From Legionella sheltonii (GTDB lineage Bacteria; Pseudomonadota; Gammaproteobacteria; Legionellales; Legionellaceae), in assembly GCF_026191355.1 (NCBI RefSeq), contig NZ_JAPHOQ010000001.1, forward strand, positions 315,001-379,000: a DNA stretch of 64,000 nucleotides. The letters are read 5' to 3'. The translations under genes and the position numbers were made by a program. Of this stretch, positions 11,271 through 24,348 are shown in pieces. The notes beneath the pieces are model-generated. The model was not told where the DNA came from, made no database searches, and worked only from the letters and a program-made list of their open reading frames with translations. How positions within the stretch are numbered: the first letter of the stretch is position 1; every line of letters begins with the position of its first letter.

Positions 11271-14200
11271 TTGAGTACTCTAAACGACGATCCAATGAAT
11301 GAACCAATGAGAAAAGCTCCTGTGATGAGCGATTTGCTTGGCATCCTTAAACAACAAGGACAAAGCGAAGAATTTGATGCAATTAAAATTGCGTTGGCTT
11401 CTCCTGAATTAATTCGCTCTTGGTCATATGGTGAAGTAAAAAAACCAGAAACAATAAATTACCGTACGTTTAAACCGGAACGAGATGGTTTATTCTGCGC
11501 TAAAACTTTTGGTCCAGTAAAAGATTACGAGTGCTTATGTGGTAAGTACAAACGGCTCAAACATCGAGGCGTTATTTGTGAAAAATGTGGGGTCGAGCTT
11601 GCATTGGCTAAAGTACGCCGCGAGCGGATGGGGCATATTGAGCTTGCAAGTCCAGTTGCACACATCTGGTTCTTGAAATCATTGCCTTCCAGAATTGGTT
11701 TATTACTGGATATGACCTTAAGAGACATTGAACGTGTTCTCTATTTTGAAGCCTTTGTTGTCGTTGACCCAGGAATGACTGAGCTTGAGCGTGGCCAATT
11801 GCTCAATGACGAAGTATATCTTGATGCAATGGAACAATACGGTGATGAATTTGATGCGCGTATGGGTGCTGAAGCAATTCGTGACTTATTACGTCAAGTT
11901 GATTTGGAAGAAGAGATCAAGAGCTTGCGTGAAGAATTACCGACTACAAGTTCAGAAACAAAGATTAAGAAAATCACTAAAAGATTAAAACTGCTTGAGG
12001 CATTTTATGATTCTGGTAATAAGCCAGAGTGGATGATTATGGATGTATTGCCTGTTCTACCACCTGATTTAAGACCGCTTGTTCCACTAGATGGTGGCCG
12101 TTTTGCCACATCTGATCTTAACGACTTGTATCGTCGAGTGATCAACCGAAACAATCGTTTAAAACGACTTCTCGACCTGAATGCGCCTGATATTATTGTG
12201 CGTAATGAAAAGAGAATGTTACAAGAATCGGTGGATGCTTTATTGGATAACGGTCGTCGTGGTCGTGCGATTACTGGAACAAACAAAAGACCGCTGAAAT
12301 CCTTAGCCGATATGATTAAAGGAAAGCAAGGTCGTTTCCGTCAAAATCTGTTGGGTAAACGTGTTGACTATTCAGGTCGTTCTGTAATTGTGGTTGGGCC
12401 AACTTTAAAACTGCATCAGTGCGGTCTTCCAAAGAAAATGGCTCTTGAACTATTCAAACCATTTATTTTCAGTAAACTGGAATTCCGAGGTCTAGCTACA
12501 ACAATTAAAGCGGCCAAGAAAATGGTTGAGCGGGAAGAGTCGGTTGTTTGGGATATTCTAGATGATGTAATTCGCGAGCATCCTATTCTATTAAACCGTG
12601 CTCCTACATTGCATCGATTAGGTATTCAAGCTTTTGAACCAGTATTAATCGAAGGTAAGGCGATTCAGCTTCATCCTCTGGTTTGTACCGCTTACAATGC
12701 TGACTTTGACGGTGACCAAATGGCGGTGCACGTGCCATTGACTTTGGAAGCGCAGCTAGAAGCCCGCTCCTTAATGATGTCTACCAACAATATTTTGTCA
12801 CCTGCGAGTGGTGAACCAATTATCGTTCCTAGTCAGGACGTTGTACTTGGCTTGTACTATTTAACTCGTGAAAAAGTAAATGCTTTAGGTGAAGGTAAAA
12901 TTTTTGTTAGTGCTCAAGAAGCGCAAAATTTTTATGAATCTGGTCATCTTGATATTCATGCGAAAATTAAAATTCGTATGCCAAAAGAAGGCGAACCGGG
13001 TCATCATTTAGTCGAAACCACAGTTGGTCGTGCAATTCTTGCTGAAGTTTTACCCAAAGGAATGACTTTTGCGACGATTAACCGGACTATGACCAAGAAA
13101 GTAATTTCTAAAGTAATTGACAGTTGCTATAGAAATTTTGGCTTGAAAGAAACAGTTATCTTTGCTGATAAATTGATGTATACCGGCTTCAAGTATGCAA
13201 CACGTTCTGGTGTATCAATCGGTATTGAAGATATGGAAATACCTGATGATAAAGCCAGCATTATTGAACACGCAGATAACGAAGTTCGAGAAATTGAATC
13301 TCAATTCCGTTCAGGCTTGGTAACCAATGGCGAACGTTATAACAAAGTAATCGATATTTGGTCGAGAACTAACGAACTCGTTGCTAAATCGATGATGACT
13401 AAAATAGCAACGGAAGAGGCTGTTGATTCACAAGGTAATCGGGTAAGACAAGAATCCTTTAACCCAATCTTCATGATGGCTGATTCAGGTGCTAGGGGTT
13501 CTGCCGCACAAATAAGACAGCTAGCTGGTATGCGGGGATTGATGGCTGCACCAGACGGCTCAATTATTGAAACACCAATTACTGCAAACTTCCGTGAAGG
13601 TTTGAACGTATTCCAATACTTTATTTCCACTCACGGTGCTCGAAAAGGATTGGCGGATACCGCGTTAAAAACCGCTAACTCAGGTTACTTAACACGACGC
13701 TTAGTTGATGTTGCGCAAGACGTTGTGATAACTGAAGATGATTGTGGCGTTGATACAGGTATTTTAATGCAGCCACTGATTGAAGGTGGTGATATCGTTG
13801 AACCATTACATGAACGGGTATTGGGACGTGTAGTTGCAGCTGATGTTTATATTCCAAATCATAGTGAGCCTGTTGTAACAGCAGGAACTTTATTGGATGA
13901 AGAGTGGGTTGAAAAGCTAGAAAAGCAAGGTGTCGATCAAATCATGGTTCGTTCACCGATTACCTGCCAAACTCGGTTTGGACTCTGTGCGAAGTGCTAT
14001 GGCCGTGATTTAGCAAGAGGTCATCTGGTTAACACCGGTGAGGCTGTAGGTATTATTGCAGCACAATCAATTGGTGAGCCAGGGACACAGCTCACAATGC
14101 GTACTTTCCATATTGGAGGGGCTGCATCCAGAGCAACAGCGGCTAATAATATTCAGATTAAAACGAAAGGGGTTATTCGTTTACACAACATTAAAACAGT

Positions 14201-15521
14201 AACTCATGAAAACAAAAATCTAGTCGCAGTATCGCGTTCTGGTGAAGTAACTATTGTGGATGAATTTGGACGTGAGCGCGAACGTTATAAGTTACCCTAT
14301 GGTGCTGTAATTTCAGTTCACGATAATTCGGCTGTAGAAGCTGGACAAGTTATTGCTACTTGGGATCCGCACACTCACCCAGTTATTTCCGAGGTAACTG
14401 GATATCTGAAATTTGTCGACTTAATTGATGGTATTACCATGAATCGACAAACTGATGAATTAACTGGTTTAAGTAATATTGTCGTTATCGATGCAAAACA
14501 GCGTAGTACTGCAGGTCGTGATTTACGTCCAATGGTAAAACTTGTTGCAGAAAATGGCGAAGATATTTATCTTGCTGGAACTAATGTTCCTGCTCAATAC
14601 TATCTACCTGTAGATGCGATCGTTAATTTTGAGGATGGTGGTCACGTTGGAATTGGGGATGTTATCGCCCGTATTCCACAAGAGCGTTCTAAAACACGCG
14701 ATATTACAGGGGGTCTACCAAGGGTGGCTGACTTATTTGAAGCACGTAAACCTAAAGATTCTGCGGTTATGGCTGAAGTTTCGGGAATGGTTAGCTTTGG
14801 TAAAGAAACAAAAGGTAAGAGAAGATTAATTATTAATGTTTCTGAAGATCAATGTCATGAAGAATTGATACCCAAGTGGAGACATATTTCTGTCTTCGAA
14901 GGGGAGCATGTGGAACGCGGTGAAATTATCGCAGAGGGTGCACTCAATCCTCATGATATATTACGTTTACTTGGTGTTGGTGCATTAGCCAATTACATCG
15001 TAAATGAGGTACAAGACGTATATCGTTTACAAGGTGTTAAAATTAATGACAAGCACATCGAAACAATTGTAAGGCAAATGCTACGTAAACGCGTCATTAC
15101 TTTTGCTGGAGATTCAAAATTCTTAGCAGGAGAGCAGGTAGAAGAAAGCGTCTTGTTGCAAGAAAATGACAAGCTTATTGCTGAAGATAAACAACCAGCT
15201 CGCGGTACTCCTATATTATTGGGTATCACAAAGGCTTCTTTGGCAACTGAGTCATTTATCTCTGCGGCATCGTTCCAGGAAACAACAAGGGTTCTAACTG
15301 AGGCTGCAGTAAGCGGTAAAGTTGATGATTTACGAGGATTAAAAGAAAACGTGATGGTTGGTCGTTTGATTCCTGCAGGAACAGGCTATGCATACCATCA
15401 AGGCCGTAAGGCAAAAAGAGCTAAGGCTGCAGCCGGTGAGCACCCAGTGCATACCGTTACTGCAAGTGATGTTGAACATGCGTTAAGTGAAGCATTAAAC
15501 GCAGACAATCAAGAACACTAG
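11271..15521 (+). CDS. rpoC: DNA-directed RNA polymerase subunit beta'
   Basis: Beta' subunit (1416 residues), which carries the catalytic Mg2+ triad in NADFDGD at residues 476-482 (D478, D480, D482). The N-terminal zinc site [13 protein letters not shown] followed by CEKCG is present, as is the second zinc site [13 protein letters not shown]. The start is TTG, 7 nt after GGAGG (11259-11263). The later ATG codons (first at 11295) have no Shine-Dalgarno sequence, so the TTG start is preferred. A TTG start for such a highly expressed gene is unusual. Confidence 0.97.
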   Translation: MSTLNDDPMNEPMRKAPVMSDLLGILKQQGQSEEFDAIKIALASPELIRSWSYGEVKKPETINYRTFKPERDGLFCAKTFGPVKDYECLCGKYKRLKHRGVICEKCGVELALAKVRRERMGHIELASPVAHIWFLKSLPSRIGLLLDMTLRDIERVLYFEAFVVVDPGMTELERGQLLNDEVYLDAMEQYGDEFDARMGAEAIRDLLRQVDLEEEIKSLREELPTTSSETKIKKITKRLKLLEAFYDSGNKPEWMIMDVLPVLPPDLRPLVPLDGGRFATSDLNDLYRRVINRNNRLKRLLDLNAPDIIVRNEKRMLQESVDALLDNGRRGRAITGTNKRPLKSLADMIKGKQGRFRQNLLGKRVDYSGRSVIVVGPTLKLHQCGLPKKMALELFKPFIFSKLEFRGLATTIKAAKKMVEREESVVWDILDDVIREHPILLNRAPTLHRLGIQAFEPVLIEGKAIQLHPLVCTAYNADFDGDQMAVHVPLTLEAQLEARSLMMSTNNILSPASGEPIIVPSQDVVLGLYYLTREKVNALGEGKIFVSAQEAQNFYESGHLDIHAKIKIRMPKEGEPGHHLVETTVGRAILAEVLPKGMTFATINRTMTKKVISKVIDSCYRNFGLKETVIFADKLMYTGFKYATRSGVSIGIEDMEIPDDKASIIEHADNEVREIESQFRSGLVTNGERYNKVIDIWSRTNELVAKSMMTKIATEEAVDSQGNRVRQESFNPIFMMADSGARGSAAQIRQLAGMRGLMAAPDGSIIETPITANFREGLNVFQYFISTHGARKGLADTALKTANSGYLTRRLVDVAQDVVITEDDCGVDTGILMQPLIEGGDIVEPLHERVLGRVVAADVYIPNHSEPVVTAGTLLDEEWVEKLEKQGVDQIMVRSPITCQTRFGLCAKCYGRDLARGHLVNTGEAVGIIAAQSIGEPGTQLTMRTFHIGGAASRATAANNIQIKTKGVIRLHNIKTVTHENKNLVAVSRSGEVTIVDEFGRERERYKLPYGAVISVHDNSAVEAGQVIATWDPHTHPVISEVTGYLKFVDLIDGITMNRQTDELTGLSNIVVIDAKQRSTAGRDLRPMVKLVAENGEDIYLAGTNVPAQYYLPVDAIVNFEDGGHVGIGDVIARIPQERSKTRDITGGLPRVADLFEARKPKDSAVMAEVSGMVSFGKETKGKRRLIINVSEDQCHEELIPKWRHISVFEGEHVERGEIIAEGALNPHDILRLLGVGALANYIVNEVQDVYRLQGVKINDKHIETIVRQMLRKRVITFAGDSKFLAGEQVEESVLLQENDKLIAEDKQPARGTPILLGITKASLATESFISAASFQETTRVLTEAAVSGKVDDLRGLKENVMVGRLIPAGTGYAYHQGRKAKRAKAAAGEHPVHTVTASDVEHALSEALNADNQEH

Positions 15522-15535
15522 TTCGGATTCGAAAT

Positions 15536-15563
15536 CGGCAGATTAAACTTGACAAATCTGCCG
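15536..15563 (+). other. 9-bp inverted repeat overlapping the str promoter -35 box
   Basis: CGGCAGATT (15536-15544) and AATCTGCCG (15555-15563) are perfect inverted repeats around a 10-nt loop that contains TTGACA, the -35 element of the rpsL promoter. It could be a rpoC 3' hairpin or an operator. No T-run follows, so it is not a classical terminator. Confidence 0.5.
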
Positions 15564-15577
15564 TGGCTATATAGAAT
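15549..15577 (+). promoter_or_regulatory. Promoter of the str operon (rpsL)
   Basis: A consensus -35 TTGACA (15549-15554), a 17-nt spacer and -10 TAGAAT (15572-15577) lie about 55 nt upstream of rpsL. This is the best sigma-70 promoter seen in the ribosomal block. Confidence 0.75.
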
Positions 15578-15633
15578 CCGGCCTCCTTATGCATTCGAAA
15601 TAATCAAAAGAGACAGATCGGAGTTAAGTATAA

Positions 15634-16014
15634 ATGGCTACTATTAATCAGTTAGTAAGAAAGCCTCGTGTGGACGTAAAGAAGAAAAGTAACGTACCTG
15701 CACTAGAGTCATGTCCACAGCGACGCGGTGTGTGTACACGCGTATACACCACTACACCTAAAAAACCTAACTCAGCTATGCGTAAGGTTGCTCGTGTACG
15801 TTTGACGAATGGATTTGAAGTTTCATCATATATTGGTGGAGAAGGCCATAACCTTCAAGAACACTCTGTTGTTCTTATTAGAGGTGGTCGTGTTAAAGAT
15901 TTGCCTGGTGTGCGTTACCACACAGTAAGAGGTAGTTTGGATACATCAGGTGTTAACGATCGTAAACAAGGTCGTTCAAAATACGGTACCAAAAAGCCAA
16001 AAGATAAAAAATAA
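15634..16014 (+). CDS. rpsL: 30S ribosomal protein S12
   Basis: S12 (126 residues) lines the decoding centre. The streptomycin-determining lysines K43 (in [11 protein letters not shown]) and K88 (in GGRVKDLPG) are wild type, and D89, the usual site of methylthiolation, is kept. First gene of the str operon, with rpsG 19 nt downstream. Confidence 0.98.
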   Translation: MATINQLVRKPRVDVKKKSNVPALESCPQRRGVCTRVYTTTPKKPNSAMRKVARVRLTNGFEVSSYIGGEGHNLQEHSVVLIRGGRVKDLPGVRYHTVRGSLDTSGVNDRKQGRSKYGTKKPKDKK

Positions 16015-16024
16015 CTGATTGTAG

Positions 16025-16561
<537 letters not shown>

Positions 16562-16575
16562 GAGAGAGGTAATCC

Positions 16576-18660
16576 GTGTCTACTCCATTAAAGTTGTATA
16601 GAAACATAGGCATTGCAGCGCATGTCGATGCTGGAAAAACTACAACGACAGAGCGCGTACTGTACTATACTGGTATGTCTCATAAAATTGGTGAAGTGCA
16701 TGACGGTGCTGCAACAATGGACTGGATGGTTCAGGAGCAGGAACGCGGTATTACCATTACTTCAGCAGCAACAACATGTTACTGGTCAGGCATGGACAAA
16801 CAGTTCGAGCCGCATCGCATCAATATTATTGATACTCCAGGACACGTAGACTTTATGATTGAAGTAGAACGTTCACTACGCGTACTTGATGGTGCTGTTG
16901 TTGTGTTCGACTCAGTATCCGGTGTAGAGCCCCAATCTGAAACTGTTTGGCGCCAAGCTAATAAATATGGTGTACCACGTATCGTCTTTGTCAATAAGAT
17001 GGATAGAATGGGTGCTAATTTCCTGCGTGTGGTGAGCCAAATTAAACAAAGATTAGGCTCAAATCCCGTTGTTGTTCAACTGCCTATTGGTGCTGAAGAA
17101 GAGTTTAAAGGGGTTATTGACCTCATCAAGATGAAAGCAATTCATTGGGATGAAGACAATAAAGGGATGACCTTCCAATATAAAGAGGTTCCTGAAGATC
17201 TAAAAGATCAATGTGAAGAATACCGTGCTCTGCTTGTTGAGGCTGCTGCCGAAGCAACTGAAGAACTCATGGAAAAATATCTTGAAGGTGAAGAGCTTAC
17301 CGAAGCAGAAATTAAGACAGCACTCCGTCAATTGACGATTAGCAATAAAATAGTCCCGGTTTTCTGCGGTTCAGCCTTTAAAAATAAAGGTGTTCAAGCA
17401 GTATTGGATGGTGTTATTGAGTATTTGCCTTCTCCAACTGACATCCCTGATGTTCAAGGAGTGGATGAAGAAGGTAATCCAGCCTCTCGTAAGACAAGCT
17501 ATGATGCTCCATTTTCGGCTTTAGCCTTTAAAATTGCCACGGATCCATTTGTTGGAACACTAACTTATTTTAGAACATATTCTGGTGTCTTAAAGAGTGG
17601 TGATACGGTTTACAACTCCGTGAAAGCAAAAAGAGAGCGTATTGGACGTTTATTACAGATGCATGCCAATTCACGTGAAGAAATTAAAGAAGTAAGAGCG
17701 GGTGATATTGCTGCAGCGGTTGGACTCAAAACAGTAATGACTGGTGATACTCTATGTGATACAGAAAGTGTTGTCATCCTAGAAAGGATGGACTTTCCAG
17801 ATCCAGTAATTGCAGTTGCTGTTGAGCCAAGAACTAAAGCGGACCAAGAAAAAATGGGTATTGCCCTTGGTAAGTTAGCCCAAGAAGACCCATCATTCAG
17901 AGTTCATACCGATGAAGAATCTGGACAAACCATTATTGAAGGTATGGGTGAACTTCATCTGGAAATTATTGTTGACCGCATGAAACGTGAGTTTAATGTG
18001 GAAGCTAATGTTGGTAAGCCTCAAGTTGCCTATCGTGAAACACTAAAACAATCTGTGGAGCAAGAAGGCAAATTTGTAAGACAGTCAGGTGGACGTGGAC
18101 AATATGGTCACGTTTGGTTGAAAATTGAACCTCAAGAGCCTGGAAAGGGTTATGAATTTATCAATGCAATCGTTGGTGGTGTTATTCCTAAAGAATACAT
18201 CCCTGCAGTTGATAAAGGGGTTCAAGAACAGATGCAAAATGGTGTTATCGCTGGTTACCCTGTAGTGGATGTTAAAGTCACGTTGTTTGATGGCTCATTC
18301 CACGAAGTGGATTCTAGTGAGATGGCATTTAAAATCGCTGGTTCACAATGCTTCAAGCAAGGTGCATTAAAAGCTAAACCTGTATTACTTGAACCTATTA
18401 TGAGTGTTGAAGTTGTAACCCCTGAAGATTATATGGGGGATGTTATGGGTGACCTTAACAGACGACGTGGTTTAGTTCAAGGAATGGAAGATTCCCCTGC
18501 AGGAAAAATTGTGAGGGCAGAAGTTCCATTGGCAGAGATGTTTGGTTATTCGACCGATTTACGTTCTGCGACTCAAGGAAGAGCAACATATACTATGGAA
18601 TTTTCTAAGTACGCGGAAGCACCAACGAACATTGCTGAAGCAATTATTAAGAAACAATAA
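16576..18660 (+). CDS. fusA: Elongation factor G
   Basis: EF-G (694 residues) is the translocation GTPase. The P-loop [13 protein letters not shown] is near residue 16, followed by the switch region [19 protein letters not shown] and NKMDRMG, and the C-terminal domains with [10 protein letters not shown]. The start is GTG, 8 nt after GAGAGG. It lies 14 nt after rpsG and 21 nt before the second tuf gene, the usual str order. Confidence 0.98.
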   Translation: MSTPLKLYRNIGIAAHVDAGKTTTTERVLYYTGMSHKIGEVHDGAATMDWMVQEQERGITITSAATTCYWSGMDKQFEPHRINIIDTPGHVDFMIEVERSLRVLDGAVVVFDSVSGVEPQSETVWRQANKYGVPRIVFVNKMDRMGANFLRVVSQIKQRLGSNPVVVQLPIGAEEEFKGVIDLIKMKAIHWDEDNKGMTFQYKEVPEDLKDQCEEYRALLVEAAAEATEELMEKYLEGEELTEAEIKTALRQLTISNKIVPVFCGSAFKNKGVQAVLDGVIEYLPSPTDIPDVQGVDEEGNPASRKTSYDAPFSALAFKIATDPFVGTLTYFRTYSGVLKSGDTVYNSVKAKRERIGRLLQMHANSREEIKEVRAGDIAAAVGLKTVMTGDTLCDTESVVILERMDFPDPVIAVAVEPRTKADQEKMGIALGKLAQEDPSFRVHTDEESGQTIIEGMGELHLEIIVDRMKREFNVEANVGKPQVAYRETLKQSVEQEGKFVRQSGGRGQYGHVWLKIEPQEPGKGYEFINAIVGGVIPKEYIPAVDKGVQEQMQNGVIAGYPVVDVKVTLFDGSFHEVDSSEMAFKIAGSQCFKQGALKAKPVLLEPIMSVEVVTPEDYMGDVMGDLNRRRGLVQGMEDSPAGKIVRAEVPLAEMFGYSTDLRSATQGRATYTMEFSKYAEAPTNIAEAIIKKQ

Positions 18661-18681
18661 AGTTAACGAGGTTAATTGAAA

Positions 18682-19872
18682 ATGGCGAAGGAAAAATTTG
18701 AACGTAAGAAGCCACACGTAAATGTTGGCACAATCGGTCACGTTGACCATGGTAAGACCACATTGACAGCGGCGATTACCACAATTATGGCTAAGAAGTA
18801 TGGTGGTACAGCAAAAGCATATGACCAAATTGATGCTGCCCCAGAAGAACGTGAACGCGGGATTACTATTTCTACAGCACACGTAGAATATGAATCAGCA
18901 AACCGCCACTATGCACACGTGGATTGCCCAGGACATGCTGACTACGTTAAGAATATGATTACTGGAGCGGCGCAAATGGACGGAGCGATACTGGTAGTAT
19001 CAGCTGCAGATGGTCCTATGCCACAAACCAGAGAGCACATTCTGTTATCGCGCCAAGTAGGTGTACCTTATATTGTTGTGTTCATGAACAAAGCAGATAT
19101 GGTTGATGATCCTGAGTTATTAGAATTGGTTGAGATGGAAGTGCGTGATTTGTTAAGCAGTTACGATTTCCCTGGCGATGAGATTCCAATTGTTGTTGGT
19201 TCTGCATTGAAAGCATTGGAAGGTGATACAAGCGAGATTGGTGTTCCTGCAATTGAGAAATTGGTAGAGACCATGGACTCGTATATCCCAGAACCAGTAC
19301 GTAACATTGATAAAGCATTCTTGTTGCCGATTGAAGACGTATTCTCTATTTCTGGACGAGGAACTGTAGTTACAGGTCGTGTAGAAAGTGGAATAGTGAA
19401 AGTGGGTGAAGAGATTGAGATTGTTGGAATTCGTGACACTCAAAAAACCACTTGTACTGGCGTAGAAATGTTCCGTAAGTTGTTGGACGAAGGACGCGCT
19501 GGAGATAACGTTGGCGTATTGTTACGCGGCACGAAACGTGATGAAGTTGAACGTGGCCAAGTATTAGCTAAGCCAGGTACAATTAAGCCACATACAAAGT
19601 TTGAAGCGGAAGTATACGTATTATCAAAAGAAGAAGGCGGACGTCATACTCCATTCTTTAATGGATACAGACCCCAGTTTTATTTCAGAACAACAGACGT
19701 AACAGGAACCTGTGATCTGCCCTCTGGAGTAGAAATGGTAATGCCTGGTGATAACGTACAATTAACCATTCATCTGCATGCTCCTATTGCGATGGACGAA
19801 GGTTTACGTTTCGCAATTCGGGAAGGTGGCCGTACAGTTGGCGCCGGTGTTGTCGCTAAAATTATCGAGTAA
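18682..19872 (+). CDS. tuf: Elongation factor Tu (second copy)
   Basis: Encodes the same 396-residue EF-Tu as the gene at 2372-3562. By eye the nucleotide differences are synonymous and confined to the first 123 nt and the last four codons. ATG 18682 is chosen over TTG 18676, giving a protein identical to the first copy. It ends only 5 nt before rpsJ, so str and S10 genes form one transcription unit. This position corresponds to E. coli tufA. Confidence 0.98.
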   Translation: MAKEKFERKKPHVNVGTIGHVDHGKTTLTAAITTIMAKKYGGTAKAYDQIDAAPEERERGITISTAHVEYESANRHYAHVDCPGHADYVKNMITGAAQMDGAILVVSAADGPMPQTREHILLSRQVGVPYIVVFMNKADMVDDPELLELVEMEVRDLLSSYDFPGDEIPIVVGSALKALEGDTSEIGVPAIEKLVETMDSYIPEPVRNIDKAFLLPIEDVFSISGRGTVVTGRVESGIVKVGEEIEIVGIRDTQKTTCTGVEMFRKLLDEGRAGDNVGVLLRGTKRDEVERGQVLAKPGTIKPHTKFEAEVYVLSKEEGGRHTPFFNGYRPQFYFRTTDVTGTCDLPSGVEMVMPGDNVQLTIHLHAPIAMDEGLRFAIREGGRTVGAGVVAKIIE

Positions 19873-19877
19873 TTAGA

Positions 19878-20195
19878 ATGAGTAGCAATCAAAACATTAA
19901 AATAAGATTAAAATCCTTTGATCATCGGTTGATTGACTTATCAACTCGAGAAATTGTAGAGACAGCAAAACGTACTGGCGCACAAGTTCGTGGGCCAATA
20001 CCCCTACCTGTCCGTAAGGAAAAATTTACTGTATTGACTTCACCGCATGTTAATAAAGATGCTCGAGATCAATATGAATTACGTACTCATAAACGCCTGG
20101 TCGTTATCGTTCATCCAACTGAAAAAACAGTTGATGCATTGATGAAATTGGATCTGGCTGCTGGGGTTGATGTTCAGATAAGCCTTGATGACTAA
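19878..20195 (+). CDS. rpsJ: 30S ribosomal protein S10
   Basis: S10 (105 residues) is a 30S head protein that doubles as NusE in transcription antitermination. It begins [15 protein letters not shown] and has [17 protein letters not shown]. Only 5 nt separate it from tuf, leaving no room for the long S10 leader through which L4 represses this operon in E. coli. Confidence 0.97.
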   Translation: MSSNQNIKIRLKSFDHRLIDLSTREIVETAKRTGAQVRGPIPLPVRKEKFTVLTSPHVNKDARDQYELRTHKRLVVIVHPTEKTVDALMKLDLAAGVDVQISLDD

Positions 20196-20229
20196 ATATT
20201 AGGGTGAAGGATATTAAAGAGGTGTTAGA

Positions 20230-20880
20230 ATGATGATCGGTTTATTAGGCCGTAAAATCGGTATGACGCGGGTCTTCATGGCGGATGGAGTTTCAGTTCC
20301 AGTTTCTGTCGTTGAAGTTCACCCTAATAGAGTTTCACAAGTTAAAACTAAAGATGCTGATGGGTATTCTGCTGTTCAATTAACTGGTGGCACAAAAAAA
20401 GCAAGCAAGGTTAACAAAGCTTTAACTGGTCACTTTGCAAAAGCTGAAATTGAAGCAGGGGACATGCTGGTTGAGTTTTTAGTTGACTCCGAAGATACAT
20501 ACAAAGCAGGACAAGTAATCTCAGTGGCTGATGTATTCACTGCTGGACAATTTGTTGATGTTGCTGGAACTACTAAAGGTAAAGGTTTTGCTGGTACAGT
20601 AAAACGTTATAACTTTAGAACGCAAGATGCAACTCATGGTAACTCTAGATCACATCGGGTCCCTGGTTCTATTGGACAAAACCAAACTCCAGGACGTGTG
20701 TTCAAAGGTAAGAAAATGGCTGGTCACATGGGTAATGTTCGTTGTACAGTTCAAAGTCTTGAATTGGTACGCGTCGATGCAGAAAGAAATTTACTTCTTA
20801 TCAAAGGTGCTATACCTGGTGCTCCCGGCTCACGAGTTGAGATTAAGCCTGCAGTTAAAAAGCAAGTACGAGGTGAGTGA
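20230..20880 (+). CDS. rplC: 50S ribosomal protein L3
   Basis: L3 (216 residues) is an early assembly protein whose extension reaches the peptidyl-transferase centre. The segment [20 protein letters not shown] carries the Gln that is methylated in E. coli. Two adjacent ATG codons (20230 and 20233) could start it. Its TGA overlaps the rplD ATG. Confidence 0.97.
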   Translation: MMIGLLGRKIGMTRVFMADGVSVPVSVVEVHPNRVSQVKTKDADGYSAVQLTGGTKKASKVNKALTGHFAKAEIEAGDMLVEFLVDSEDTYKAGQVISVADVFTAGQFVDVAGTTKGKGFAGTVKRYNFRTQDATHGNSRSHRVPGSIGQNQTPGRVFKGKKMAGHMGNVRCTVQSLELVRVDAERNLLLIKGAIPGAPGSRVEIKPAVKKQVRGE

Positions 20881-21485
20881 TGGAAATTACTACTATAGAT
20901 ACAAATGCAAAATTAACACTGAATCAAGAAGTATTTGCATATGGTTATAATGAAGGCTTAATTCATCAAGCTGTAGTAACTTATATGAATAATGCGCGTA
21001 GTGGTAACAGCGCACAAAAAACACGTTCTGAAGTAAGTGGCGGTGGTAAAAAGCCATGGAATCAAAAAGGTACCGGTCGTGCACGCGCCGGAACTATTAG
21101 AAGTCCAATATGGAGAAGCGGTGGTGTCACATTTGCTTCTAAAAAAAGAGATTATTCACAAAAAATTAATAAAAAAATGTACAAACGTGCATTACGTAGT
21201 ATAATCTCCGAACTTTGCCGCACTGGTAACTTGATTGTAGTTAGCGATTTCCAATGCGAAAGCAAAAAAACTAAAGATTTTGTTACTAAAATGAACCAAC
21301 TGAACGTCAAAAATGCACTCATCGTGATGACTGAAGTAGGCGAGAATGAATATTTTGGTTCAAGAAACTTAATTGATTATGATATCTGCGACGTTACAAC
21401 TATAGATCCTGTTTCTTTACTCAAATTTGAGAAAGTTGTTGTTACAGAAGCTGCAATTAAAAAAATTGAGGAACAGTTACAATGA
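20880..21485 (+). CDS. rplD: 50S ribosomal protein L4
   Basis: L4 (201 residues) has a loop reaching into the exit tunnel, seen here as [22 protein letters not shown] 20880 overlaps the rplC stop, an arrangement that implies translational coupling. The last codons overlap rplW. In E. coli L4 regulates the S10 operon through a leader that is absent here. Confidence 0.97.
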   Translation: MEITTIDTNAKLTLNQEVFAYGYNEGLIHQAVVTYMNNARSGNSAQKTRSEVSGGGKKPWNQKGTGRARAGTIRSPIWRSGGVTFASKKRDYSQKINKKMYKRALRSIISELCRTGNLIVVSDFQCESKKTKDFVTKMNQLNVKNALIVMTEVGENEYFGSRNLIDYDICDVTTIDPVSLLKFEKVVVTEAAIKKIEEQLQ

Positions 21486-21778
21486 ACGCTGAAAGATTGT
21501 TGATGGTTCTACGTGAACCACATACTTCTGAAAAAGCTACTGTCATAGCTGATAAGCTGAAACAGTTCACTTTCAAAGTATTGAAAACTGCAACTAAGAC
21601 TGAAATTAAAATGGCGGTAGAGAATATATTTAACGTTAAAGTTAAAAATGTATCGGTTGTCAATGTGAAGGGAAAAACAAAACGTTTTAAGCAAATGAGT
21701 GGAAAGCGTAGTGACTGGAAAAAAGCATTTGTAACTCTTCATGCTGATCAAGATATTGACTTTACAGCTACCGAATAA
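21482..21778 (+). CDS. rplW: 50S ribosomal protein L23
   Basis: L23 (98 residues) lies at the tunnel exit and docks trigger factor and the signal recognition particle. Motifs [10 protein letters not shown] at the start and [11 protein letters not shown] later are typical. The ATG overlaps the rplD stop by 4 nt. Confidence 0.97.
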   Translation: MNAERLLMVLREPHTSEKATVIADKLKQFTFKVLKTATKTEIKMAVENIFNVKVKNVSVVNVKGKTKRFKQMSGKRSDWKKAFVTLHADQDIDFTATE

Positions 21779-21789
21779 GGCAGATTAAG

Positions 21790-22617
21790 ATGGCACTATT
21801 AAAATCTAAACCTACATCGCCCGGAAAACGTGGCGAATTGCGCGTGGTTCATCACCATATTCATAAAGGGAGACCACATGATGCTTTAGTTGAGAAACTG
21901 AAGAAAACTGGTGGACGGAATAACCAAGGTAGAATCACTGTAAGACATATCGGTGGTGGTCAACGCAACCAATATCGTATCATCGATTTTAAACGTAATA
22001 AGGATGGGATCGAGGCTCGTGTTGAGCGTATTGAATACGATCCTAACCGTACTGCACTCATTGCACTAATCGTTTATAAAGATGGTGAACGTAGATATAT
22101 TATTGCTCCATCTAATTTAAAAGTTGGCGATACGGTAGTAAGTGGTGCTGATTCACCTATTAGTGTAGGTAATTGTCTTCCACTAAAAAATATTCCTGTT
22201 GGTACTACAATTCACTGTGTTGAGATGAAACCAGGGAAGGGCGCCCAGGTCTTAAGAAGTGCTGGAGCGAGCGGACAAATAGTTGCTAAAGAAGGCATAT
22301 ACGCAACATTAAGACTTCGTTCAGGTGAAATGCGTAAAATTCATGTTCTTTGCAGAGCAGTAATTGGTGAAGTAAGTAATAGTGAGCATAGTTTGCGCGC
22401 ATTAGGTAAAGCTGGAGCAAAACGTTGGAGAGGTATTCGTCCAACAGTACGTGGGGTAGCTATGAACCCTGTTGATCACCCACATGGTGGTGGTGAGGGC
22501 CGTACTTCTGGTGGACGTCATCCAGTGTCTCCATGGGGCTTACCTACTAAAGGTTACAAAACCCGAAGTAATAAGCGTACTGATAATTTTATTGTCAGAA
22601 GACGTAAAAAGAAATAA
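21790..22617 (+). CDS. rplB: 50S ribosomal protein L2
   Basis: L2 (275 residues) is an essential protein near the peptidyl-transferase centre and the subunit interface. [16 protein letters not shown] lies in the N-terminal part, and the highly conserved [12 protein letters not shown], with the functionally important His, is near the C-terminus. Confidence 0.98.
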   Translation: MALLKSKPTSPGKRGELRVVHHHIHKGRPHDALVEKLKKTGGRNNQGRITVRHIGGGQRNQYRIIDFKRNKDGIEARVERIEYDPNRTALIALIVYKDGERRYIIAPSNLKVGDTVVSGADSPISVGNCLPLKNIPVGTTIHCVEMKPGKGAQVLRSAGASGQIVAKEGIYATLRLRSGEMRKIHVLCRAVIGEVSNSEHSLRALGKAGAKRWRGIRPTVRGVAMNPVDHPHGGGEGRTSGGRHPVSPWGLPTKGYKTRSNKRTDNFIVRRRKKK

Positions 22618-22635
22618 TTATTGAGAGGATATCAA

Positions 22636-22914
22636 GTGGCTCGTTCTATAAGAAAAGGTCCTTTTGTTGACCATCATTTGATTGCCAAAGTAGAAGCTGC
22701 AATTGAATCGAAATCTAAGAAACCAATTAAAACATGGTCAAGACGATCAACAATCGTTCCTGAAATGATTGACCTAACAATTGCTGTTCATAACGGTAAA
22801 GATCATATCCCTGTTTACATAACAGATAATATGGTCGGTCATAAATTAGGTGAGTTTGCCATGACTCGAACTTTTAAAGGCCACTCTGGTGACAGAAAGG
22901 CTAAAGGTAAATAA
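22636..22914 (+). CDS. rpsS: 30S ribosomal protein S19
   Basis: S19 (92 residues) forms a head complex with S13. It begins [14 protein letters not shown], with [20 protein letters not shown] following. I place the start at GTG 22636, 7 nt after GAGAGG. The frame is open to a TTG at 22621, but that would put the Shine-Dalgarno inside the gene. Confidence 0.96.
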   Translation: MARSIRKGPFVDHHLIAKVEAAIESKSKKPIKTWSRRSTIVPEMIDLTIAVHNGKDHIPVYITDNMVGHKLGEFAMTRTFKGHSGDRKAKGK

Positions 22915-22923
22915 GAGGATATG

Positions 22924-23259
22924 ATGGAAGTTACAGCAAAATTGAAAGGTGCTCCCTTATCCGCTCAAAAGGGCAGATTGGTAGCAGATATGATACGAAA
23001 TATGAAAGTATCTGGTGCACTTGATGTCCTCAAGTTTACACCAAAAAAAGGTGCTCAATTAATGCTTAAATTATTAGAATCAGCAATTGCTAATGCTGAA
23101 AATAATAATGGAGCAGATATTGATGATTTGAAAGTAGGTATGGTCTGTGTTGATGAAGCAATGACTTTAAAACGCATTAGTCCCAGAGCTAAAGGACGTG
23201 CAAATAGAATTTGTAAACGTACCTGCCATATCACGATTAAAGTGTCTGACGAGGAATAG
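22924..23259 (+). CDS. rplV: 50S ribosomal protein L22
   Basis: L22 (111 residues) extends a hairpin along the exit tunnel. It begins [20 protein letters not shown] and has the tip region [21 protein letters not shown] 22924 is preferred to 22921 because GAGG is then 5 nt away instead of 2. Confidence 0.96.
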   Translation: MEVTAKLKGAPLSAQKGRLVADMIRNMKVSGALDVLKFTPKKGAQLMLKLLESAIANAENNNGADIDDLKVGMVCVDEAMTLKRISPRAKGRANRICKRTCHITIKVSDEE

Positions 23260-23261
23260 CA

Positions 23262-23918
23262 ATGGGACAAAAAGTTAACCCTATAGGCATACGCCTTGGT
23301 ATTATTAAAGACTGGAACTCTAAGTGGTTCGCTGGTAAAAAATATGCTGAATTTTTAATTCAAGATATAAAATTACGTACTGAACTGAAAAAGAAACTTA
23401 TGGCTGCTGCTGTAAGCAAGATTCTTATTGAACGTCCTGCTAATAATGCAGTAGTTACAATACTCACCGCACGACCTGGTGTAATTATCGGTAAAAAGGG
23501 TGGTGGTATTGAAACATTACGTAGTGAAATTTCCGGCAAATTAGGCGTGCCAGTACACCTTAATATTGAAGAAATTAAAAAGCCTGAACTTGATGCAACC
23601 TTAGTTGCTGAAGGAATTGCGCAACAGTTAGAACAACGTGTTATGTTCCGACGTGCTATGAAACGTGCAGTAACTTCTGCTCTTAAGGCTGGTGCTAAGG
23701 GAATTAAAATTTGTGTCAGCGGCAGACTTGGTGGTGCTGAAATCGCTCGCAGTGAGTGGTATCGAGAAGGGCGAGTACCTTTACATACATTCAGAGCAGA
23801 TATCGATTATGGTACAGCAGAGTCTAAAACTACCTACGGTATTATTGGCGTAAAAGTCTGGATCTTCAAGGGCGAAATTCTCCCACAAAAGAAAAGATCA
23901 TCTGACGTTGCCCAGTGA
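23262..23918 (+). CDS. rpsC: 30S ribosomal protein S3
   Basis: S3 (218 residues) is part of the mRNA entry tunnel and helicase. The KH domain holds [14 protein letters not shown]; the C-terminal domain has [20 protein letters not shown]. It starts 2 nt after rplV. Confidence 0.98.
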   Translation: MGQKVNPIGIRLGIIKDWNSKWFAGKKYAEFLIQDIKLRTELKKKLMAAAVSKILIERPANNAVVTILTARPGVIIGKKGGGIETLRSEISGKLGVPVHLNIEEIKKPELDATLVAEGIAQQLEQRVMFRRAMKRAVTSALKAGAKGIKICVSGRLGGAEIARSEWYREGRVPLHTFRADIDYGTAESKTTYGIIGVKVWIFKGEILPQKKRSSDVAQ

Positions 23919-23934
23919 GTGAGGATTAAGAATC

Positions 23935-24348
23935 ATGTTACAACCTAAACGTACGAAATACCGCAAGCAGATGAAAGGCCGTAATAGAGGCTTGGCGCTA
24001 CGCGGCAGCAACATCAGCTTCGGTGAATTTGGTTTGAAAGCTCTTGAGCGTGGTCGTTTAACAGCAAGACAAATCGAAGCAGCTCGAAGAGCAATGACAC
24101 GTCATATTAAACGTGGTGGTAAAATTTGGATTAGAGTATTCCCAGACAAGCCTATTACACAAAAACCTTTAGAAGTAAGACAAGGTAAAGGTAAAGGTAG
24201 CGTTGAATATTGGGTTGCTCAAATACAACCTGGCAAAGTTTTATTTGAAATGGAAGGTGTATCCAGAGAGCTTGCGATGGAAGCTTTTGATCTGGCTAAA
24301 GCAAAACTTCCTTTCAAAGTTATATTTGAAGAAAGGAAGGTGATGTAA
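23935..24348 (+). CDS. rplP: 50S ribosomal protein L16
   Basis: L16 (137 residues) helps position A-site tRNA. It begins [16 protein letters not shown] and includes [20 protein letters not shown]. The stop TAA overlaps the rpmC ATG (TAATG). Confidence 0.98.
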   Translation: MLQPKRTKYRKQMKGRNRGLALRGSNISFGEFGLKALERGRLTARQIEAARRAMTRHIKRGGKIWIRVFPDKPITQKPLEVRQGKGKGSVEYWVAQIQPGKVLFEMEGVSRELAMEAFDLAKAKLPFKVIFEERKVM

